From Jejuia rubra (lineage in GTDB: Bacteria; Bacteroidota; Bacteroidia; Flavobacteriales; Flavobacteriaceae), in contig NZ_JBHULY010000013.1 of NCBI RefSeq assembly GCF_042684665.1, positions 1 through 64,000 of the forward strand: 64,000 nt of DNA, read 5' to 3'. The notes beneath the pieces are model-generated. The model saw only the letters and a list, made by a program, of their open reading frames with translations. It did no database searches and had not been told where the DNA came from. The first letter of the stretch is position 1, and each line of letters begins with the position of its first letter. Positions 36,765 to 44,394 of this stretch are shown piece by piece. Both the position numbers and the translations under genes were made by a program.

Positions 36765-37802
36765 ATGAATATTTGTTTTATTATGTATCCCTGGGAAAAG
36801 ATCGACCCAGACAATGATACAACCTTGGCATTGATTAAAGAATGCGTTAAGCGAAAGCACGGTGTGGCCATGTGCATTCCAGCGGATTTGACGATTAGGA
36901 ACAGTGTCACCACGGCCAATTGTAAGGTGATAAATAGGATGGATAAAACGCCGTCTTCCTTAAAGTCGTTTTACAACAAGGCCGAAATCAGGGAGGAGAT
37001 GTTGCCCTTGGCTGGTTTTGACGTGATTTTTTTCAGGGCTAATCCTCCTTTGGACCCCATTATGCTTAATTTTTTGGATTCTGTTAAGGATGATGTGTTT
37101 ATTATGAATTCCCTTGAGGGGATGCGGGAGGCGAATAACAAATTGTACACCGCGGCCTTCGGTGATGCGCACAGCAATATTATTCCGGCGACCCATGTTT
37201 CAAAAAGTAAGCGTTATTTGATTGAGCAAATAAAAGAATCTAAAGCGGATAAAATGATTTTGAAACCCTTGAACGGCTACGGTGGTTCAGGTGTGATTCT
37301 TATTGAAAAATCGGCGATGAGCAATATCAATTCGTTGTTGGATTTTTATATAAATAATAGCGACGGTACGTCTAGCTACGTGATTTTACAGGATTATATT
37401 GAAGGGGCAGATCAAGGCGATGTGCGTATTTTAATTTTAAATGGTGAGCCGGTGGGCGCTATGAAGCGGGTTCCGGGGAGTGATGACCACCGCTCGAATG
37501 TGTCGGCAGGAGGGAGCGTCCAGAAACATTCCTTGTCCAAGGAAGAAAAGGCACTTTGTAAACAAATTGGCCCTAAACTGGTTAACGATGGCCTTTATTT
37601 TGTGGGCATTGATGTGATTGGGGGCAAGTTGGTGGAAGTGAATGTGATGTCGCCCGGTGGCATTACTTACATCAATAAAGTGTACAAATTGAAAACAAAA
37701 ATTGAAGAAAAGGTGATTGACTTTATTGAAATGAAAGTGATGGACAAATTGCAAGCGTTTGATAGACGAACACGATTGAGAAAAACGGTTCAGGATGCTT
37801 GA
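36765..37802 (+). CDS. GshB-like ATP-grasp ligase
   Basis: A 345-residue ATP-grasp enzyme resembling prokaryotic glutathione synthetase. The N-terminal domain starts MNICFIMYPWEKIDPDNDTT. The ATP-grasp core has MILKPLNGYGGSGVILIEK (about 165-183), LQDYIEGADQGDVRILILNGEPVGAMKR, and the Mg-binding VEVNVMSPGGI. Such enzymes join a carboxylate to an amine or peptide. No GshA-type first enzyme is adjacent, so glutathione itself is doubtful. The downstream rhodanese, amidohydrolase-family and carboxypeptidase-family genes suggest peptide metabolism. Confidence 0.85.
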   Translation: MNICFIMYPWEKIDPDNDTTLALIKECVKRKHGVAMCIPADLTIRNSVTTANCKVINRMDKTPSSLKSFYNKAEIREEMLPLAGFDVIFFRANPPLDPIMLNFLDSVKDDVFIMNSLEGMREANNKLYTAAFGDAHSNIIPATHVSKSKRYLIEQIKESKADKMILKPLNGYGGSGVILIEKSAMSNINSLLDFYINNSDGTSSYVILQDYIEGADQGDVRILILNGEPVGAMKRVPGSDDHRSNVSAGGSVQKHSLSKEEKALCKQIGPKLVNDGLYFVGIDVIGGKLVEVNVMSPGGITYINKVYKLKTKIEEKVIDFIEMKVMDKLQAFDRRTRLRKTVQDA

Positions 37803-37843
37803 TTTTGTTGGTGGCTTTCGATCAGTAGTGTTGCGAGATAGAT

Positions 37844-38998
37844 ATGAAGATTAATTTAACATCGCCAGTAGTATCGGCAGTATGGCTTTATGAGCATCAG
37901 GAGGGCGACAACCTTGTGGTGCTCGATGGTACTATTGCTAAAAGTTTTGACTCGCATACGCTCCAAATCTCTAACGCACGTTTTTTCGATATTAAGAAAA
38001 AATTTAGCGATACTTCGGATCCGTTTCCGAATGCCTTTCCTTCGGAGACACAATTTCAAAAAGAGGCGCGAAACCTAGGAATCAATAACGAAAGTGCTAT
38101 TGTGGTTTATGACGACAAAGGTATGTATTCCAGCGCCAGGGTTTGGTGGATGTTCAAGGCTTTTGGATTTCATAATATTGCAGTTTTGGATGGTGGTTTC
38201 CCCAATTGGCAAAACGCTGGATATCCATCGAAATTCATGAAACCCTATGAAGGACCCAAAGGGAATTTTGAAGCTAAATTGCAATCCGGTTTCATGCAAT
38301 TTTTTGATGATATTGAGTCTGCTTCAAAAACTAAAACCCATAAAATTATTGATGCAAGGTCTGCTGAACGATTTAATATGCAAGTGCCTGAACCAAGAGC
38401 TGGGTTGAGGCGGGGAACTATTCCTCATTCTGTCAATTTGCCATTTACCGATTTACTCAATAATGGCAAACTAAAGCCTAAAAAGGATTTAGAAAAAGCC
38501 TTTTACATGAGAGCCGAAAAGGACGAGAATATCATTTTTTCATGTGGTTCGGGCATTACAGCTTGTGTGCTTGCCTTGGGTGCGGAACTGTCGGGTTACA
38601 AAAATATTTCGGTGTATGACGGCTCTTGGACAGAATATGGGAGTTTGACTTCCGGAAACATGAATGACCCCAAAACTTGGACGAAGGAAGAGCTACTGGC
38701 GTACATCTTAATTTATGTGTCGCATTCCGATTTGAATGAAACTTGGAACGAAAAGGAGTATATGTTGTCTCGTGTGGATAAAAAGATTTATGAACGTATG
38801 CATAAACAATTCAAAAAGGATAACGACTATCAAAGCATTCAGAAGATTATTGAAGCGGTACAAACCCAAGATTATTTTCGAAATGACTTGGCAGATTTAT
38901 TTGCGGATATCAAATTAATGGCCTTTGCGGATGGTAAATATGACCAAATGGAGCGTGCGACTTATGCCAACCTCAAAAAGATTTTGAAAGATGGATAG
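37844..38998 (+). CDS. two-domain rhodanese sulfurtransferase with C-terminal TerB-like domain
   Basis: A 384-residue fusion. Residues 1-130 form an inactive rhodanese-like domain. Residues 150-265 form the active one with catalytic Cys234 in CGSGITA, the loop of thiosulfate and 3-mercaptopyruvate sulfurtransferases. Residues about 280-384 are a helical TerB-like domain (YILIYVSHSDLNETWNEKEYML ... DIKLMAFADGKYDQMERATY). TerB domains in general are small helical bundles tied to tellurite-resistance and stress systems. The ATG is 41 bases after the ATP-grasp gene, and the stop overlaps the next start by 8 bases. Confidence 0.82.
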   Translation: MKINLTSPVVSAVWLYEHQEGDNLVVLDGTIAKSFDSHTLQISNARFFDIKKKFSDTSDPFPNAFPSETQFQKEARNLGINNESAIVVYDDKGMYSSARVWWMFKAFGFHNIAVLDGGFPNWQNAGYPSKFMKPYEGPKGNFEAKLQSGFMQFFDDIESASKTKTHKIIDARSAERFNMQVPEPRAGLRRGTIPHSVNLPFTDLLNNGKLKPKKDLEKAFYMRAEKDENIIFSCGSGITACVLALGAELSGYKNISVYDGSWTEYGSLTSGNMNDPKTWTKEELLAYILIYVSHSDLNETWNEKEYMLSRVDKKIYERMHKQFKKDNDYQSIQKIIEAVQTQDYFRNDLADLFADIKLMAFADGKYDQMERATYANLKKILKDG

Positions 38999-39818
38999 AC
39001 TTTCAGTGGCAGAAGTCATTTCAAAAATTAAAAAGGAAGTTTGTTTTGAGGCCGTGGCTTCAGATTATTCCTTTACCATAAAAATTGAGGATTATGTGCC
39101 TTATATATGTGGGGCGGTACACGATGGTCACCAATTCCGAAAGGAACTTTGGACTAATTGTATCCATACCGAATACGAACGTTGGTACGAAGAAGATCCC
39201 GAGACCAAAAATATGGTACAGTCACACCCGATTGTAATAGCTGGTTGTGATTCACGATTTGAATATGACTTAAATCGTGCACCCGAAGATGCTGTTTTTG
39301 AAACGGCTTGGGGCAAGCAATTGTGGCATCAACCGCTTTCCGAAGACATGAAGGCCAAAAGCCTAAAAAAGCATACTAATTTTTACAAGGTAGTGCATGC
39401 CTTGGTGGAAACTGTGGAGTCTAGGTTTGGATATTGCATAGTATATGACATGCACAGTTATAATTGGAAACGTTGGGATAGGGATGTACCCACCTGGAAT
39501 TTAGGAACTAGCAATGTGGACAATGACCGGTTTGGAGGAGTGATTAAAGACTGGCGTCAGAGCCTTGCCGAAATCAAATTGCCCCACGGCATTAAATCCA
39601 CTTCAGGCATAAACGACACTTTTCAAGGCAATGGTTATTTTCTAAAATATGTTACCAAAAATTTTAAAAATACCCTAGTTTTGGCGACCGAAATTGCAAA
39701 GGTGTATTGTGATGAATACGAGCAGGTAATTTATCCCGAAGTGGTTAAGACTGTTGAAGAAGCGTTAAAGGTCCGTATTCCTGAACATGCGGACAAAGTA
39801 TTTAAACTTTTTGATTAG
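38991..39818 (+). CDS. N-formylglutamate amidohydrolase family protein
   Basis: A 275-residue member of the N-formylglutamate amidohydrolase (FGase) family, zinc-dependent amide hydrolases. Family landmarks are GCDSRFEYDLNRAPE (about 85-99), YDMHSYNWKRWDRD with putative metal and catalytic residues, and STSGINDTFQGN. No histidine-utilisation genes are near, so the usual hut role is unlikely. It overlaps the rhodanese gene by 8 bases, so the products are made together. Confidence 0.85.
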   Translation: MDRLSVAEVISKIKKEVCFEAVASDYSFTIKIEDYVPYICGAVHDGHQFRKELWTNCIHTEYERWYEEDPETKNMVQSHPIVIAGCDSRFEYDLNRAPEDAVFETAWGKQLWHQPLSEDMKAKSLKKHTNFYKVVHALVETVESRFGYCIVYDMHSYNWKRWDRDVPTWNLGTSNVDNDRFGGVIKDWRQSLAEIKLPHGIKSTSGINDTFQGNGYFLKYVTKNFKNTLVLATEIAKVYCDEYEQVIYPEVVKTVEEALKVRIPEHADKVFKLFD

Positions 39819-39844
39819 TATTAACTTCTAAAAATAAAAAGTTC

Positions 39845-39942
39845 TGTCATTCCGCACAGCTCCGTTGAGCTTAGTCGAAGTGTGATGCGGAATCCTCACG
39901 CTCAAATTTATAGTAGATTCCTGCATTCGCAGGAATGACATG
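39845..39942. repeat. REP-like inverted repeats
   Basis: Two stems: ATTCCGCAC ... GTG-ATGCGGAAT enclosing a TTAGTCGAAG segment, and GATTCCTGC-ATTC-GCAGGAATGAC. The element occupies the space between the amidohydrolase and DUF1704 genes without breaking either. Confidence 0.75.
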
Positions 39943-39955
39943 AAAAAAATATTAA

Positions 39956-41113
39956 ATGATTGAACATAGTACAAATACAAAAATCCTACTGGAAATCGAT
40001 AAGAATATCGATACTCTTGTAAAACAGATTGAGCTGTTAAGCTATGTAAACCCCATAAATATTGAAGAAGAAAAAGAACGCTTTTTTGCATCAAAGTATT
40101 TAACCGATCCTATTTTTAAATATCCAGAAATCAACTTTGATAGATTTGAATTGCACCGAAAACTGTTTACCCAACCTTTGGAACGGATAGATGACGAGGC
40201 CATTCGTAACTTATATCAGGATATCATTTATGCATATTCTGGGTTGATTCAATGTATTGAAAATGTTGGGGAGGGCAGGCCTTTTTATTTTGACAGCTTG
40301 CACTGTTTTGGAACACCGACTGAAAATGATGTCGAGAATGCCAAGTTTATCCTCCATTTTGAAGATGAAAATATGGATGAGGCCAAATTTCAGCCAAAAT
40401 ATAGTGCTAAGGCGTCGGAGGTGTTTTTTAAGGCATTTTCAAAACAGTATGATTTTAGTTATCAGATTGAGTTTTCAGACAAAATTTCGGCCATAGCCAT
40501 GGTATTGAATAATGTGAAGACTTTGGTTCTTAATACCAATCACACCTATTCTGAAAATGAGATTGCGGTATTGACCAATCATGAAATTGGGGTGCACATG
40601 GTTACCACCATGAATGGCTTGTTGCATCCTTTAAAAATATTTTCCCATGGTTTACCGAATAACGAGGAAACGCAAGAAGGGCTTGCCGTTTTTGCCGAAT
40701 ATATGAGCGATAATTTAACCGTGACTCGCTTAAAGGAACTTGCTTATCGTGTGATTGCCGTGGATAGTTTGGCTAAAGGCTATCCCTTTTCCAGAACGTT
40801 TAGATTGTTGCACAACCAATACGATTTAGATAGGGAAAGAGCCTTTTATGTTACACTTCGCGCCCATAGAGGGGGCGGTTTTACCAAGGACTATTTATAC
40901 CTTTCTGGCCTTAAAAAAATTTATGATTACTACCATTCCGGGAAGGACTTAAGTTTGCTTTTAACCGGAAAAGTGTCCTTGGAATATGCCGACGACATCC
41001 AATCCTTAATTGATAAAGGCTACGCTGTGCCACCAAAGCATATTACGGATGCTTATGCCGAAAATAAGAACACCAACAAAAAGGTGGATTTTATTTTACG
41101 GAGTTTGAAGTAA
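39956..41113 (+). CDS. DUF1704/QEGLA-motif carboxypeptidase family protein
   Basis: A 385-residue protein of the DUF1704 (TIGR02421) family, once called flavohemoglobin expression-modulating QEGLA proteins. It has the zinc site HEIGVH at 209-214 and QEGLA at 240-244, whose Glu is the likely third ligand. The eukaryotic homologue MATCAP is a tyrosine carboxypeptidase with the same motifs, so removal of a C-terminal aromatic residue is a fair hypothesis. It lies 137 bases after the amidohydrolase gene with only repeat DNA between. Confidence 0.85.
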   Translation: MIEHSTNTKILLEIDKNIDTLVKQIELLSYVNPINIEEEKERFFASKYLTDPIFKYPEINFDRFELHRKLFTQPLERIDDEAIRNLYQDIIYAYSGLIQCIENVGEGRPFYFDSLHCFGTPTENDVENAKFILHFEDENMDEAKFQPKYSAKASEVFFKAFSKQYDFSYQIEFSDKISAIAMVLNNVKTLVLNTNHTYSENEIAVLTNHEIGVHMVTTMNGLLHPLKIFSHGLPNNEETQEGLAVFAEYMSDNLTVTRLKELAYRVIAVDSLAKGYPFSRTFRLLHNQYDLDRERAFYVTLRAHRGGGFTKDYLYLSGLKKIYDYYHSGKDLSLLLTGKVSLEYADDIQSLIDKGYAVPPKHITDAYAENKNTNKKVDFILRSLK

Positions 41114-41477
41114 TGGACGGCAAACATTTTGTCTGCATAGTAACAAATACATACCGTGCAACTCTGTAAATATGAGTTGCTAATAATATCCAAAGACGCT
41201 TATCCCAACACTATTTTGATAGTGAAAATGCTAAAAAGTTTTTTGCAGGTAAATATGGTTGTAACTATTTGATGTATTATGAAATTTTGATTTTTCAAAT
41301 GAAGCCATTGCTCGCGAAAAAGAAATAAAAAAATGGAGAAGAGAAAAGAAGAACGTTTTGATTTCTAGCTTTAATCCGAAATGGGAAACTTTAAACAATC
41401 AACTGTTTTGGGGCTTCAGAAAATTGATTTTAAATATTCCCAGTCATTTCGACGATAGGAGAAATCACACTTCTTAG
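41113..41477 (+). pseudogene. decayed GIY-YIG endonuclease gene
   Basis: Read from the ATG at 41113 (overlapping the DUF1704 stop), the frame gives MDGKHFVCIVTNTYRATL, then stops at 41167 and 41173 exactly where the family has YIG (L-stop-I-stop-V), then ANNIQRRLSQHYFDS ... GCNYLMYYE. A one-base frameshift near 41285 is followed by FDFSNEAIAREKEIKKWRRE and KWETLNNQLF. This matches small UPF0213-type GIY-YIG proteins and is clearly dead. The end merges with a REP-like repeat. Confidence 0.85.
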
Positions 41478-41557
41478 AATAATGTGATGTCTCAATCGTG
41501 CCTCATTTCGACATGACTAAGTGAAGCGGATTTTATTTTACAGAGTTTGAAGTAGGC

Positions 41558-41731
41558 TTAACCACGATTTTGTGATTTTTGCACATCAAAACGTTTTTCA
41601 ATTCGCTCAACTGGATTCCTTTTTTTGCCAAATTCCTTATGGTAAGGTAGAGGTCCATCGAAAGGTTTGTCTACATCATCTAACATGAAATCCCTAATCC
41701 ACTTATTGAGTTTTTTAAAAAAGTCTATCAT
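41558..41731 (-). CDS. small hypothetical protein, 57 residues
   Basis: An ORF from ATG 41731 to TAA 41558: MIDFFKKLNKWIRDFM, then DDVDKPFDGPLPYHKEF and a basic tail (GKKRNPVERIEKRFDVQK). It is charged, with no membrane segment and no recognised family. It begins 23 bases after the stop of the MuiA-like gene on the same strand and may be co-transcribed. Coding status rests only on the intact frame and sensible composition. Confidence 0.45.
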   Translation of the reverse strand: MIDFFKKLNKWIRDFMLDDVDKPFDGPLPYHKEFGKKRNPVERIEKRFDVQKSQNRG

Positions 41732-41754
41732 TATTTTGAGGGTTTAAGACAAAA

Positions 41755-43848
41755 TCACAAATTAACCTTTCGATACTGCGGATATTTCACCGAATACCCA
41801 AATTTATAAATTTTAGAATCCGTGGCATCAATTTTTGCTTTCCATTTCATGATGCCCTTTTTTGTATCGTATTCTGAAATGCCCGAATCGATATCATCTA
41901 CTTTGATGTCCTTGTTTTGGCTAACGGGAATTCTATCCACAATCTGTACATCAATCGGTGTGTTTTTGTTGTTTTTGATTTCAATTTGATACGATCTTTC
42001 GAGGATTCTATTATTGCCGACAAAATTGGTTTTTTTGAAATTGTTGATCGGTTTTCTAGTCACCACAACATTGGGGTCAATTCCTAGGGATACTGTCAAA
42101 CTATCTGTGGTGGCGTAGGGGTTTATTGCGGTAATCCCTGAATAGCTGTCCTCAAAATAGATATTGGCTTCACCTGGTAGCAAATTTAATTTTTGCCAAT
42201 TGCCAATTTTCGCTGTAAGGAATACATTTTCATTGATAACCGGTGCCGTGTAATATGAAAAAGTTGCCGGTACACTGTAGTTTTCAATTTCAATCACGGT
42301 AACATCACCGTCCGAAGCAATAGTTGATAATTTTTTGATTTCGAAATTGGTATTGGTAATGCCTTCCGAAATAATATCCCCATTTGAGGTCGGGGTTCCT
42401 TTTTTGGTGGTGATTAGGATCACACCGTTTGAAGCGCTATTGCCATAAATACTTTTTGCAGATGCACCTTTCAAGACTTCAACGTTTGCAATCATATCTG
42501 GATGGATATTGCTATAGTTACTTGCGCTCGTAATTTTTCCATCAATTACATATAGTGGTTCTTCATAAGAATTTATGCTAGAGGCGCCTCTAATGTGTAT
42601 TCCTGAAGCTCTTCCTTGCAGGCTTTCCGCTTTTACGGCGGAAATAGCTCCTGTTATGTTCTGCTTCTTTTTAGTTCCATATCCCACCACAACCACTTCA
42701 TCCAATTGGGAAGCATCCTCTTGCAGGCTTAGATTTATAACGCTGGAATGAATAGGAATCGTTTCGGAAACAAATCCTATGTAAGATACTACCAATTCCT
42801 TGGCGCCTTTCGGATCAATTGTAAAATTTCCATCAAAATCAGATGTGGTCCCAATACTAGTGCCTTTTAGAAGAATATTTGCCCCCGGAAGTGGAATGCC
42901 CGAAGCATCGGTAATGGTTCCTGTAACGTGCCTTACAAATGGATTGTGTTTATAGTCATAGCGTTTTGTAGCATTATCTGATTTATAATTATGACTGACA
43001 AAATTCAAATATTTTGGATGCATTTCTGGTTTTAAATTGTTGGTATTTGGATCGTTGGTGGATAATGTCAATTTTATATTGTCCCAGCTTACACCGGTAG
43101 TTTGATATACGTGGGCTTTATAGTGTAGCTCCAAAGGCTTGCTAATGTCCTTAGCCTTTAAATCATAAATGGGAAACCAGCCAGCATTGGATACATTGTA
43201 TTTTATTTTTAGTTGGAGCTGTTTTGAAGTATTGGAAGTCAGCTTCACCTTGATTTCACCCGTTTGGATTTTGTCGTCCACGTTCAGTTCGGTCAATTGT
43301 TTCTGTATGTCGTTGATATCTTTTTGAATGGCTTTTTTCTTTTTTAATGATTTATGCATCATATTGTTGAGTTCCGTAATACGTTGTCTGTAGTAGGATG
43401 CAAACTGTTTTAGTTTTTCCAAGTTAACCACTTCACTATTATTGCCCAACGACCTGTTTTCTTCAATGATTTTTATTTCCTGCTCAAAGCCCTCCATAAG
43501 ATTGTCTTCAATTTGAATGGCATCTTTAAGCGACTCAATTTCACTTTGAAATTTTTCAACGGCTTCGGTTTTGTCTAATTTATTGATGTGATTAATCGCA
43601 TAATTCAAGGATAGGATAGAGGACCCATTCAACCCCGAAATTTGAATGCTATTTTCCTTGATGTGTGGTGATAGCTTGGTGAAAGTGAATTCGGTGGTGC
43701 CTGCTGGAAGCGTAATCGTTGCGGAACGAGTAACTTCTGCGCCATCCACAAAAACAGTGACAGCTTTTACCGAAGATTTTGTTGGGTTTGTTGGGTTTCC
43801 AAAAATTATGGAAGGACCGAGCAACAATAAAAAGATAAGACATTTCAT
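41755..43848 (-). CDS. MuiA-like DUF4139 protein with inserted SusC-type carboxypeptidase-like and plug domains
   Basis: A 697-residue exported protein (signal peptide MKCLIFLLLLGPSIIFG). Residues 25-120 are DUF4140 (VTVFVDGAEVTRSATITLPAG), then a coiled coil (about 95-195), then DUF4139 starts (LKIKYNVSNAGWFPIYDLKAK, GVSWDNIKLTLST). At about 305-485 this is interrupted by a CarboxypepD_reg-like domain (VTGTITDASGIPLPGANILL), the LDEVVVVGYGTKKK box and a TonB-receptor plug (VEVLKGASAKSIYGNSASNGV). DUF4139 then resumes to the end. There is no beta-barrel. The host family is that of Shigella mucoidy inhibitor A; the role is unknown. Confidence 0.85.
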   Translation of the reverse strand: MKCLIFLLLLGPSIIFGNPTNPTKSSVKAVTVFVDGAEVTRSATITLPAGTTEFTFTKLSPHIKENSIQISGLNGSSILSLNYAINHINKLDKTEAVEKFQSEIESLKDAIQIEDNLMEGFEQEIKIIEENRSLGNNSEVVNLEKLKQFASYYRQRITELNNMMHKSLKKKKAIQKDINDIQKQLTELNVDDKIQTGEIKVKLTSNTSKQLQLKIKYNVSNAGWFPIYDLKAKDISKPLELHYKAHVYQTTGVSWDNIKLTLSTNDPNTNNLKPEMHPKYLNFVSHNYKSDNATKRYDYKHNPFVRHVTGTITDASGIPLPGANILLKGTSIGTTSDFDGNFTIDPKGAKELVVSYIGFVSETIPIHSSVINLSLQEDASQLDEVVVVGYGTKKKQNITGAISAVKAESLQGRASGIHIRGASSINSYEEPLYVIDGKITSASNYSNIHPDMIANVEVLKGASAKSIYGNSASNGVILITTKKGTPTSNGDIISEGITNTNFEIKKLSTIASDGDVTVIEIENYSVPATFSYYTAPVINENVFLTAKIGNWQKLNLLPGEANIYFEDSYSGITAINPYATTDSLTVSLGIDPNVVVTRKPINNFKKTNFVGNNRILERSYQIEIKNNKNTPIDVQIVDRIPVSQNKDIKVDDIDSGISEYDTKKGIMKWKAKIDATDSKIYKFGYSVKYPQYRKVNL

Positions 43849-43956
43849 GATGGTGATATTTAAGTTTTAGGTAAAACTAGGTTCAACATCCAATGTTTAA
43901 AAACAGAAAAGAGTCAGTGAAAAGAAGTAATGAGTAAACGGTGTGTTACAACTAGG

Positions 43957-44376
43957 CTACTCCAAAAATTTACTCTTTAGCTCTGGGGTAGGAATCATAC
44001 AGGCATCCTTTTTGCCATACCATTTGTAACGGTTTTTGGCAACAAAATCATACACCCAATTTCGAACGAAAGATGGGACAATTAAAAACACACTCAATAA
44101 ATTGGTTGGAAAGCCTAGCTTTGAAGCTATTTTTAAAGCGGCAGTGCTTTTGTACGTGATGCCTTTTTCAGGAGTGTACAATAAAATGGAATCTACTTTT
44201 GAGGTGTCAATTTTGAAGTGGTCAATAATCTCTTGCCCAGCCTCACTTTGTAGGGCAGTGAACATAAACTGGTTGGTTTTGTCACGTTTGATAACGTAAA
44301 GTACAGAGGAATTACAAAGATTGCAAACCCCGTCAAATAGTATTAGTTTTTTATCTTTTGGCACACCAAATTTCAT
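43957..44376 (-). CDS. DCC family thiol-disulfide oxidoreductase-like protein
   Basis: A 139-residue DUF393/DCC-family protein. The family motif DGVCNLC is near the N-terminus (about 15-21), giving a CxxC pair within the usual DGxCxxC pattern. FTALQSEAG and the VFLIVPSFVRNWVYDFVAKNRYKWYG end are also typical. The activity of the family is not well established. The stop of the upstream gene's divergent neighbour is close; it lies just downstream of the TPR regulator gene, same strand. Confidence 0.88.
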   Translation of the reverse strand: MKFGVPKDKKLILFDGVCNLCNSSVLYVIKRDKTNQFMFTALQSEAGQEIIDHFKIDTSKVDSILLYTPEKGITYKSTAALKIASKLGFPTNLLSVFLIVPSFVRNWVYDFVAKNRYKWYGKKDACMIPTPELKSKFLE

Positions 44377-44394
44377 AGTGCAAAGATACGGCCT

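Noticed and set aside
36765..39818. Glutathione synthesis or histidine degradation pathway
   Set aside because: No GshA-like gene and no hut genes are nearby, so family names alone do not justify these pathways.
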